Source: JALZUE01 sp051251725 (GTDB lineage: Bacteria > Pseudomonadota > Gammaproteobacteria > Enterobacterales > Alteromonadaceae). Taken from it: DNA of 18,664 nucleotides. Numbering within the stretch: position 1 is the first letter of the stretch; every line of letters starts with the position of its first letter. Below the pieces are notes generated by a model. That model was given only the letters and a program-made list of their open reading frames with translations, made no database searches and was not told where the DNA came from. The position numbers and the translations under genes were made by a program. Positions 1 to 5,157 of the stretch are shown here, piece by piece. Location of the stretch: NCBI GenBank assembly GCA_051251725.1, contig JBPOFN010000062.1, positions 1 to 18,664 of the forward strand, given 5' to 3'.

Positions 1-101
1 CAAAATGCGTTAAGAAAAGTGTCCTAATGGACAGTTTTTAGCAAATTTTGGCGAGGAGCTCTGCGACGAAGCTAGAGTCGTACAGTTGTTGCTGGTGTTG
101 A

Positions 102-147
102 CAAAAAACTGCTCCTGCGTTTTTTGCATTTCCTGCATCCTTGCAGG
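102..147. repeat. Two adjacent short inverted repeats, possible dispersed repeat
   Basis: Two hairpins lie side by side. The first has arms at 102-109 and 119-126 (CAAAAAAC/GTTTTTTG) around a 9-nt loop. The second has arms at 132-137 and 142-147 (CCTGCA/TGCAGG) around TCCT. The surrounding 1-190 holds no convincing gene. The only open frame, 10-138 on the minus strand (42 codons), runs through both hairpins and looks like repeat sequence. Modular hairpins of this kind are scattered through many alteromonad genomes, so a dispersed intergenic repeat is my best reading. Copy number cannot be tested from one window. Confidence 0.35.
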
Positions 148-196
148 TCTATCTAAAGTAATCGCTTAATAACGAACTTTAGAACACACAAGAACT

Positions 197-222
197 AAAA
201 AAAGGATGCTTCGGCATCCTTT
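197..222 (-). terminator. Intrinsic terminator of the OmpA-family lipoprotein gene
   Basis: A 9-bp perfect stem (201-209 with 214-222) closes a TTCG tetraloop (plus-strand reading). On the minus strand the stem runs into seven T residues, giving a classic rho-independent terminator about 55 nt past the stop codon of the minus-strand lipoprotein gene. The plus-strand orientation lacks a good T tract, so it mainly serves the minus strand. Confidence 0.85.
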
Positions 223-277
223 CTGGTTTCGGTAATCTTGGTAAAGTTACTGTAAATAATGATTTTTATCAGCCGAC

Positions 278-907
278 CTAAGCTTTGTTAGGGATTATTT
301 GGATCTCTACTCGGCGGTTTAAGGCACGGTTACTACTACTATTGTTAGCAACAACTGGCGCAGATTCACCTAAACCTGATACTTGTAAGCGCTCGCCAAT
401 AATATTTTTACTGACTAAATAACTTTGCACACTTTGCGCCCGTTGCTCTGATAGCTTTTGGTTATATTCAGCACTACCTGTATCGTCAGTATGGCCTTCA
501 ATGCTTAAGAGCGTTTTATCAAACTTAACTAATACTTTTGCGACAGCATCAAGCGTTGCATGGAAGCCGGTTGAAATATAAGCTTGGTTGGTGGCAAAAG
601 TAATGTTTGACGGCATAACTAAGCGAATATTGTCACCTTCGCGAATGACATCAATACCAGAGCCAGATAATTCTTCACGAAACGCATTTTCTTGGTCGTC
701 CATGTATTTACCAATCGCACCACCGGCAATTGCGCCAATAGCTGCGCCCCAAACTAAACGCTTATCCTTGTGGTTACTGGTAGATTTACCCAAAACAGCA
801 CCTGCTATCGCGCCAATCGCAGCACCTTTTTCGGTGTTAGTAGAGGCGCAGCCGGTCATAATCAGAGAAAGTGAGATGATCGGAACGATCGTGCTTTTCA
901 ATAGCAT
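278..907 (-). CDS. OmpA-family peptidoglycan-binding lipoprotein (YiaD-like)
   Basis: This is an outer-membrane lipoprotein that probably tethers the membrane to peptidoglycan. The 209 residues begin with a signal peptide ending in a lipobox (M-T-G-C), so Cys20 would be lipidated. Two glycine-zipper segments follow at about 28-41 and 54-67 (GAAIGAIAG repeated). The OmpA C-terminal domain spans about 100-205. Asp141 in GHTD and Arg156 in LSEQRA are 15 residues apart, the spacing of the pair that binds diaminopimelate in OmpA; NRRVEI lies at 197-202. The order lipobox, glycine zippers, OmpA domain matches E. coli YiaD, which is of similar length. The start is supported by GGAG five bases upstream of the ATG. 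It is monocistronic, with its own terminator, and diverges from the PEP-CTERM unit. Confidence 0.9.
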   Translation of the reverse strand: MLLKSTIVPIISLSLIMTGCASTNTEKGAAIGAIAGAVLGKSTSNHKDKRLVWGAAIGAIAGGAIGKYMDDQENAFREELSGSGIDVIREGDNIRLVMPSNITFATNQAYISTGFHATLDAVAKVLVKFDKTLLSIEGHTDDTGSAEYNQKLSEQRAQSVQSYLVSKNIIGERLQVSGLGESAPVVANNSSSNRALNRRVEIQIIPNKA

Positions 908-1146
908 AAATACTCCATTATTTTTCTAAAAATAAAACATCATGATAACAGAATAATTTGCATGAAAATAACTTCTATAGGTAATTGTTCTAGTAATTAG
1001 TTGTAATCAAAGGTTTCAGGTTTAAAGTGGTATTAAAGTTAAATATTGATATTTGTGGTTCATAAAACTGTCATGTTTTTTTACATTTTGTCTGTTTGTT
1101 AGTTGAGGGCTAATATTAAAAGAAATTAAAACAGCAGGTTATGATT

Positions 1147-1163
1147 TTGGCTTGAAATATGCG
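1147..1163 (+). promoter_or_regulatory. Candidate sigma-54 promoter for the PEP-CTERM/hydroxylase unit
   Basis: TTGGCTTGAAATATGCG has the invariant GG (1149-1150) and GC (1161-1162) separated by exactly 10 bases, as sigma-54 -24/-12 promoters require. It matches 5 of 7 positions of TGGCACG and 3 of 4 of TTGC. The predicted start near 1174 leaves about 30 nt of leader with the Shine-Dalgarno GAGAGG at 1194-1199. A sigma-70-like TATAAT at 1166-1171 is also present but has no good -35 at 16-18 bases, so either factor could be used. Confidence 0.45.
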
Positions 1164-1203
1164 TATATAATTTAAACAATGATGTTTGGAATAGAGAGGC
1201 TCT

Positions 1204-1380
1204 ATGAAAAAAATATTCACGTTTAGTAACTCAATGATTTTCGTGTTAATGACATTTTTAACCAGTTATTCAACCCTGGCAGGTAGCACTAATCCACAAC
1301 CAATTCCTGAACCGAGTATGTTACCGTTATTTGCCTTAGCTGGTGTGGTGCTGTACATCATTAAAAGACGTAAAAAATAA
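1204..1380 (+). CDS. Minimal PEP-CTERM sorting-signal protein (58 aa)
   Basis: The 58-residue product consists almost only of sorting signals. A signal peptide (basic start MKK, hydrophobic core about 10-22, likely cleavage after TLA at residue 26) is followed by about eight residues, the PEP motif at 35-37, a hydrophobic segment at 39-53, and a basic tail KRRKK at 54-58. In the known family such a tail is recognised and removed by an exosortase, and the protein goes to the cell surface or extracellular matrix. Here at most about 11 residues would remain between the two cleavage sites. The start is supported by GAGAGG four bases upstream. The gene sits 6 nt before, and in the same frame as, the hydroxylase gene. 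It could be a genuine tiny exosortase substrate, a remnant of a larger PEP-CTERM gene after internal deletion, or a small membrane peptide acting with its neighbour. Confidence 0.7.
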   Translation: MKKIFTFSNSMIFVLMTFLTSYSTLAGSTNPQPIPEPSMLPLFALAGVVLYIIKRRKK

Positions 1381-1386
1381 TCAAGG

Positions 1387-2202
1387 TTGAATTTTAATAC
1401 CACGGATTATTTGCTGTTAGCTTTATGCGGCTTTCTGCTTTGGGAATTTAAATTCCCTAAAGCAGAAAGCCAAATTATTGATACAAAAAGGCAATTAACT
1501 AACTTTTTTTTATATATATTTGTCCTGATAATTCAGTGGTTATTTGTTGAATTAGATAAAATGCAACTTATCGCTAGTACCTTACTTGCTGATTTATCTG
1601 TTTTTGATCATTTTGTTAATTTTGATAATTCGAGAACTAATTTAGCGCGAATATCGCTATTTGTTACTGTATTTCTCATTATTGACCTTTTGTATTATGG
1701 CCTGCATCGGTTATTTCACCGTTATCAAAAACTATGGTGTTGGCATCTTGTTCATCACTCCGATAAACAATTGGACATCTCAACTAACTTTAGACATCAC
1801 CCGATTGAAGTTTTATTGATGAGTATTATTTTATTAGTGTTATTTTTGTTTTTCCCAATAGATAGTCAAATATTACTTGCGTATACCTGCGCTGCATTTG
1901 TGATTCAGGTTTGGCACCATAGCAATATTTCTATAAATTCACGGCTAGATCAATACCTACGCTTGGTTGTTGTTACTCCAAGTGTTCATCATATTCATCA
2001 CTCACCGGAAAAAATTCAAACTAATAGTAATTACGGCGCTATCTTTACTTTTTGGGATCGCTTATTTGCTAGTTATTATTCACCGAACTTGCAAATTGAA
2101 CAAGGTGACTATGGTCTCGAATACTTTCGAGCAAGTCGTGATGGCTCGTTAATTCGCTTATTAATGCAGCCAATAGATTATTTAATGGGACGGACAAAAT
2201 AG
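1387..2202 (+). CDS. Fatty acid hydroxylase / sterol desaturase family membrane protein
   Basis: This is a 271-residue integral membrane di-iron enzyme that would hydroxylate or desaturate a lipid; the substrate cannot be told from sequence. The conserved histidine clusters are visible: HRLFH (107-111), HLVHH (120-124), RHHP (136-139), WHH (176-178) and HHIHH (201-205). Hydrophobic segments lie near 8-20, 37-54, 88-105 and 142-175. The chosen start is TTG at 1387, preceded directly by AAGG with no usual Shine-Dalgarno spacing. The first in-frame ATG, at 1561, would remove 58 residues including the first membrane segment and also lacks a ribosome site. The frame is open back to the TAA of the PEP-CTERM gene, so reinitiation after that stop is the simplest way to translate it. 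The family is clear; start and substrate are uncertain. Confidence 0.85.
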   Translation: MNFNTTDYLLLALCGFLLWEFKFPKAESQIIDTKRQLTNFFLYIFVLIIQWLFVELDKMQLIASTLLADLSVFDHFVNFDNSRTNLARISLFVTVFLIIDLLYYGLHRLFHRYQKLWCWHLVHHSDKQLDISTNFRHHPIEVLLMSIILLVLFLFFPIDSQILLAYTCAAFVIQVWHHSNISINSRLDQYLRLVVVTPSVHHIHHSPEKIQTNSNYGAIFTFWDRLFASYYSPNLQIEQGDYGLEYFRASRDGSLIRLLMQPIDYLMGRTK

Positions 2203-2232
2203 GGATTATTATTGTTCCTAAGTAAATTGTGC

Positions 2233-2260
2233 TTGAGTAAAATATGCGACTAAGTATAAT
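2233..2260 (+). promoter_or_regulatory. Sigma-70 promoter for tRNA-Trp-secE-nusG
   Basis: A -35 TTGAGT (2233-2238), a 16-nt spacer and a perfect -10 TATAAT (2255-2260) are followed by a GC-rich discriminator (GGCGTCC), typical of stringently controlled stable-RNA promoters. The predicted start is near 2267, about 70 nt before the tRNA. Confidence 0.75.
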
Positions 2261-2338
2261 GGCGTCCTCACTTCTAGAGTCACTCTTAATTGTTCCAAAA
2301 ATAAACTAAGAATCACTCGGTAAGTGTAATTAAATTTT

Positions 2339-2415
2339 AGGGGTATAGTTCCAATTGGTAGAACAGCGGTCTCCAAAACCGACGGTTGGGAGTTCGAATC
2401 TCTCTACCCCTGCCA
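2339..2415 (+). tRNA. tRNA-Trp (anticodon CCA)
   Basis: A complete cloverleaf folds over 77 nt with CCA encoded. The acceptor stem is AGGGGTA/TACCCCT (7 pairs), the D stem GTTC/GAAC, the T stem GGGAG/CTCTC with loop TTCGAAT, and the discriminator base is G. The anticodon loop CTCCAAA (2371-2377) reads CCA. The 27-43 position of the anticodon stem is G opposite A, a mismatch. The tRNA lies upstream of secE in the same transcription unit, an arrangement also known in other gammaproteobacteria. Confidence 0.97.
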
Positions 2416-2422
2416 TATTTCG

Positions 2423-2474
2423 AAAGCGCGAGCTTTATTAGCAATCTCATTAGAGATATTAAGTCTGAAAAGAC
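2423..2474 (+). other. Three tandem tetraloop hairpins between tRNA-Trp and secE
   Basis: Three small perfect hairpins follow one another in the 78-nt spacer: AAAGC/GCTTT around GCGA (2423-2436), ATCTC/GAGAT around ATTA (2444-2457), and GTCT/AGAC around GAAA (2463-2474). None has a T tract, so they are not terminators. They may take part in separating the tRNA from the secE message or protecting the new 5' end. Confidence 0.4.
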
Positions 2475-2493
2475 GAATAGTTAGGTCATAAAT

Positions 2494-2874
2494 ATGAATG
2501 CAAGCACAGAAAGTCAACCAAGCAGTTCATTTGATTCAGTAAAATGGATCATTACCTTTGTTTTATTAGGTGGTGCTGTTTTTGGAAATTATTATTTTGC
2601 TAATGAGTCAGTATTAATTCGTGCTGTAGCAGTACTAGCTGCTGTTATTGTTGCAGGTTTAGTTTCTGCACAAACAGAAAAAGGTAAAAACACAATTCTT
2701 TTCGCAAAAGAAGCGCGGACCGAAGTTCGCAAAGTTGTGTGGCCAACTAGACAAGAAACTATTCAGACTACTTTCATCGTATTAGTAGCAACCTTGATTA
2801 TGGCACTAATTCTATGGGGCCTAGATACATTTTTATTCTGGGCTGTTGGTTTAGTGACTGGCTTACAGTTTTAA
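2494..2874 (+). CDS. secE: Preprotein translocase subunit SecE
   Basis: SecE is the essential clamp subunit of the SecYEG channel in the inner membrane. The 126 residues match the three-helix E. coli form (127 aa): membrane segments at about 17-35, 41-59 and 93-121. The highly conserved cytoplasmic amphipathic segment EARTEVRKVVWPTRQET (73-89) precedes the essential third helix. The ATG follows TTAGG at about 8 nt. The stop is 12 nt before nusG, the standard secE-nusG pair. Confidence 0.97.
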   Translation: MNASTESQPSSSFDSVKWIITFVLLGGAVFGNYYFANESVLIRAVAVLAAVIVAGLVSAQTEKGKNTILFAKEARTEVRKVVWPTRQETIQTTFIVLVATLIMALILWGLDTFLFWAVGLVTGLQF

Positions 2875-2886
2875 TAAGAGACTACT

Positions 2887-3516
2887 ATGACTGAAGAAAT
2901 TACGAATACTGAATCAACAAATGAAGAAGAAATTGTTGAAGTAACAAGTACTGAACCAACTGTTAGCCCTGAAAAAACAGGTCCAAAATTACGTTGGTAT
3001 GTTGTTCAAGCCTTTTCAGGTTATGAAGGACGTGTACAAAAAACATTACTTGAACATATTCAAATTCATGAATTAGAAGACAAGTTTGGTCAAATTTTAG
3101 TGCCAACTGAAGAAGTTATTGAAATGCGTGCCGGTCAGAAACGTAAATCAGCGCGTAAATTCTTCCCAGGTTATGTGCTAGTTGAAATGGCAATGGATGA
3201 AGAAGCATGGCATTTAGTGAAATCTGTACCACGTGTACTAGGTTTTATTGGTGGTACATCAGATCGTCCAGCTCCTATCACACAAAAAGAAGCAGACCGA
3301 ATTTTACAACGTCTTGAAGATTCAACTGACAAGCCTAAACCTAAAACATTATTTGAAGTGGGTGAAGTGGTTCGTGTTATTGACGGTCCATTTGCTGACT
3401 TTAACGGTGTTGTTGAAGAACTTGATTATGAGAAGAACCGTATTAAAGTTTCAGTTCTTATCTTTGGTCGTTCTACACCAGTTGATCTTGAATTTGGTCA
3501 AGTTGAAAAAGGCTAA
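2887..3516 (+). CDS. nusG: Transcription termination/antitermination factor NusG, acidic N-terminal extension
   Basis: NusG binds RNA polymerase to suppress pausing and recruits Rho or ribosomal protein S10. The NGN domain runs from RWYVVQAFSGYEGRV (36-50) through the conserved RKFFPGYVLVEM and PRVLGFIGGTSDRP stretches. The C-terminal KOW domain spans about 152-209 (VRVIDGPFADFNGVVEELDY). At 209 residues it is 28 longer than E. coli NusG. The excess is an N-terminal Glu/Thr-rich tail (about residues 2-30), predicted disordered. No ATG, GTG or TTG start lies between residue 1 and the NGN domain, so the tail is not a start-site error. The ribosome site upstream is weak (AAGAGA). Confidence 0.97.
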   Translation: MTEEITNTESTNEEEIVEVTSTEPTVSPEKTGPKLRWYVVQAFSGYEGRVQKTLLEHIQIHELEDKFGQILVPTEEVIEMRAGQKRKSARKFFPGYVLVEMAMDEEAWHLVKSVPRVLGFIGGTSDRPAPITQKEADRILQRLEDSTDKPKPKTLFEVGEVVRVIDGPFADFNGVVEELDYEKNRIKVSVLIFGRSTPVDLEFGQVEKG

Positions 3517-3543
3517 TTAACTTAGCTTTAACAGCAAATTAGT

Positions 3544-3573
3544 GCGTTATTTTTTAATTAATAAAAATAACGC
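3544..3573 (+). other. AT-rich hairpin after nusG
   Basis: An 11-bp perfect stem (3544-3554 with 3563-3573, GCGTTATTTTT/AAAAATAACGC) encloses an 8-nt loop, directly before the terminator hairpin. It has no T tract after it. It may stabilise the 3' end of the nusG message. Confidence 0.45.
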
Positions 3574-3603
3574 TTGAAACGGCAGCGTTGATTAATTTAT
3601 AAT
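3574..3603 (+). promoter_or_regulatory. rplK-rplA (L11 operon) promoter inside the terminator
   Basis: A -35 TTGAAA (3574-3579), 18-nt spacer and perfect -10 TATAAT (3598-3603) predict a start near 3610. That lies in the 3' arm of the preceding terminator, so transcripts from here lack the 5' arm. Confidence 0.7.
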
Positions 3604-3617
3604 CCGCTGCCGTTTTT
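3577..3617 (+). terminator. Intrinsic terminator of the secE-nusG unit
   Basis: An 11-bp perfect stem (3577-3587 with 3605-3615, AAACGGCAGCG/CGCTGCCGTTT) has a 17-nt loop and runs into TTTTT. It lies about 60 nt after the nusG stop. Its loop contains the -10 element of the rplK promoter. Confidence 0.75.
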
Positions 3618-3665
3618 ATTTGTGCAGATAAAAATTTGTACTAAAAACGCGAAATTTTAACCTCG

Positions 3666-3716
3666 GGGAGCTAACACTTTAGAGTGTAGTGTTCGGAAGA
3701 ACTAGCGATATTACCC
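3666..3716 (+). promoter_or_regulatory. Probable L1-binding site in the rplK leader mRNA
   Basis: The leader folds into a three-way junction. The basal stem pairs GGG (3666-3668) with CCC (3714-3716) and GCTA (3670-3673) with TAGC (3703-3706), leaving an asymmetric internal loop (A against GATATTA). Two hairpins sit on top: ACACT/AGTGT (3674-3687) and GTTC-GGAA-GAAC (3691-3702). In E. coli, L1 represses the rplK-rplA mRNA through a leader structure mimicking its 23S rRNA site. The position, 20 nt before the rplK start, and the G-rich stem with asymmetric loop fit that role. Confidence 0.6.
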
Positions 3717-3736
3717 ACAACTAGGAATCTTTAAAG

Positions 3737-4165
3737 ATGGCTAAGAAAGTCCAAGCTTTAATCAAGCTACAAGTAGCTGCTGGTGCAGCTAACCCGTCAC
3801 CACCAGTTGGTCCTGCATTAGGTCAACATGGTGTAAACATCATGGAATTCTGTAAAGCGTTTAACGCAAAAACAGATTCTTTAGAAAAAGGCGCTCCTGT
3901 ACCAGTTGTTATAACTGTATATAACGATCGTTCTTTTACGTTTGAGACAAAAACACCACCTGCTTCTTACTTACTTAAGAAAGCTGCTGGTATCAAAAGC
4001 GGTTCAGGTCGTCCTAACACAGATAAAGTTGGTACTGTTACAACAGCACAACTTGAAGAAATTGTTAAGATGAAAGAACCGGATCTTACTGCTGGCTCTA
4101 TGGAAGCTGCAGTGCGTACAATTGCGGGTTCTGCTCGTTCAATGGGTTTAGTGGTAGAGGACTAA
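3737..4165 (+). CDS. rplK: 50S ribosomal protein L11
   Basis: L11 forms the base of the ribosomal GTPase stalk, binding the 23S rRNA GTPase-associated centre, and is needed for RelA activation. The length, 142 residues, equals E. coli L11. The proline-rich N-terminal domain (PSPPVGPALGQHGVNIMEFC, about 21-40) and the C-terminal RNA-binding domain with KSGSGRPNTDKVG and AGSARSMGLVVED are present. The ATG follows AGGAA. The stop is 3 nt before rplA, consistent with translational coupling. Confidence 0.98.
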   Translation: MAKKVQALIKLQVAAGAANPSPPVGPALGQHGVNIMEFCKAFNAKTDSLEKGAPVPVVITVYNDRSFTFETKTPPASYLLKKAAGIKSGSGRPNTDKVGTVTTAQLEEIVKMKEPDLTAGSMEAAVRTIAGSARSMGLVVED

Positions 4166-4168
4166 TCA

Positions 4169-4864
4169 ATGGCTAAATTATCAAAACGCGCTCGTCTTAT
4201 CCGTGAAAAAGTAGACGTATTAAAAGATTATGAAATCAACGAAGCATTATCACTTTTAAAAGAATTAGCAACTGCTAAATTCCGTGAAAGTGTTGATGTT
4301 GCAATCAACTTAGGTATTGACGCTCGTAAATCAGACCAAAACGTTCGTGGTGCTACTGTACTTCCAAACGGTACTGGTCGTGATGTACGTGTTGCTGTTT
4401 TCACTCAAGGTGCAAACGCAGAGAAAGCGAAAGAAGCTGGTGCAGATATCGTTGGTATGGAAGACCTAGCTGAGCAAGTTAAAGCTGGTGTTATGGACTT
4501 CGACGTAGTAATTGCAACTCCAGATGCAATGCGCGTAGTTGGCCAATTAGGTCAAATCTTAGGCCCACGTGGTTTAATGCCTAACCCGAAAGTTGGTACT
4601 GTAACTCCTGACGTAGTAACAGCGGTTAATAACGCTAAAGCTGGTCAAATCCGTTACCGCAACGACAAGAACGGTATCATCCATACCACTATTGGTAAGG
4701 CTGATTTTGACGACGCTAAGTTGAAACAAAACTTAGAAGCATTGTTAGAAGCGCTTAAGAAAGCTAAGCCTGCTAATGCTAAAGGTCAATATATTAAGAA
4801 AGTTTCGGTTTCTACAACGATGGGCGCTGGTGTTACAGTTGACCAAAGTTCATTAGAAGCTTAA
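4169..4864 (+). CDS. rplA: 50S ribosomal protein L1
   Basis: L1 forms the mobile stalk at the E site and represses its own operon by binding the leader mRNA. The 231 residues compare with 234 in E. coli. The L1 signature around QLGQILGPRGLMPNPKVGTV is intact (about 127-146), as are the first-domain segments RESVDVAINLGIDARKSDQN and TGRDVRVAVF. It follows rplK by 3 nt. The next operon's promoter and the terminator hairpin begin within 10 nt after its stop. Confidence 0.98.
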   Translation: MAKLSKRARLIREKVDVLKDYEINEALSLLKELATAKFRESVDVAINLGIDARKSDQNVRGATVLPNGTGRDVRVAVFTQGANAEKAKEAGADIVGMEDLAEQVKAGVMDFDVVIATPDAMRVVGQLGQILGPRGLMPNPKVGTVTPDVVTAVNNAKAGQIRYRNDKNGIIHTTIGKADFDDAKLKQNLEALLEALKKAKPANAKGQYIKKVSVSTTMGAGVTVDQSSLEA

Positions 4865-4868
4865 TAAC

Positions 4869-4897
4869 TTTACAGGGGTGGATTTATAAACTATAAT
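4869..4897 (+). promoter_or_regulatory. rplJ operon promoter inside the rplA terminator
   Basis: TTTACA (4869-4874), a 17-nt spacer and perfect TATAAT (4892-4897) predict a start near 4904, within the 3' arm of the hairpin at 4874-4906. The -35 begins only 5 nt after the rplA stop. It corresponds in place to the L10 promoter of E. coli. Confidence 0.7.
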
Positions 4898-4913
4898 TTC
4901 GCCCCTTATTTTT
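4874..4913 (+). terminator. Terminator/attenuator after rplA
   Basis: AGGGGTG (4874-4880) pairs with CGCCCCT (4900-4906), 7 pairs with one G-T wobble, around a 19-nt loop, followed by TATTTTT. It is a modest intrinsic terminator at the end of the L11 operon. Some readthrough into rplJ is likely. Confidence 0.6.
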
Positions 4914-4920
4914 GGTAGGA

Positions 4921-5139
4921 ACTGCTCAGATTGTTTAGTGTTTCTTTGTAAACATTAGATAAAACAAGCAGTCTCGTCAAAGACCGTAGGCGCTTTAATG
5001 AATGTTAAAGCTTAATATTACCTACGTAGATGGTGATTACCCAGATATTTCCTTAAATTTCTGGCTCTCGCCGTAATGGCTTAAGTGGATTTATGTTAAA
5101 TAAATGTGCTTAGGAGTTGTAAATACCGGATTTTCCGGT
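4921..5139 (+). promoter_or_regulatory. L10 leader: autoregulatory mRNA structure before rplJ
   Basis: The 250-nt leader folds into several elements. A long imperfect hairpin has its base at ACTGCT (4921-4926) and AGCAGT (4969-4974). The core stem CGTAGG (4985-4990)/CCTACG (5021-5026) carries an inner hairpin GCTTTAA/TTAAAGC (4992-4998/5005-5011) and an asymmetric loop TTAATATTA. Further hairpins are CCAGA/TCTGG (5041-5064) and ACCGGA/TCCGGT (5125-5139). The AGACCGTAGGCGC and CCTACGTAGATGGTGA stretches match, from memory, the conserved L10 leader to which L10-(L7/L12)4 binds to repress rplJ-rplL. The final hairpin stands just before the rplJ ribosome site. Confidence 0.8.
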
Positions 5140-5157
5140 GAACCAGGAGTTAAGCCA

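Noticed and set aside
10..138. A 42-codon minus-strand frame
   Set aside because: No family resemblance and no clear ribosome site; it runs through two inverted repeats, so it is better explained as repeat sequence.
588..929. A 113-residue plus-strand open frame opposite the OmpA-family gene
   Set aside because: It is the complement of a gene with a lipobox, glycine zippers and an OmpA domain; its Pro/Ala/Ile runs simply mirror the glycine zippers.
1967..2152. A 61-residue frame inside the hydroxylase gene
   Set aside because: It overlaps the conserved histidine cluster coding region in another frame and has no ribosome site.
3248..3520. A 90-residue frame inside nusG
   Set aside because: It overlaps the conserved NusG KOW domain in another frame; leucine-rich composition reflects frame-shifted codons.
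5104..5157. An 18-residue N-terminal extension of L10 from an upstream in-frame ATG
   Set aside because: It lies in the L10 leader, has no ribosome site, and would not match the L10 family N terminus; the ATG at 5158 has AGGAG upstream and gives the family length.
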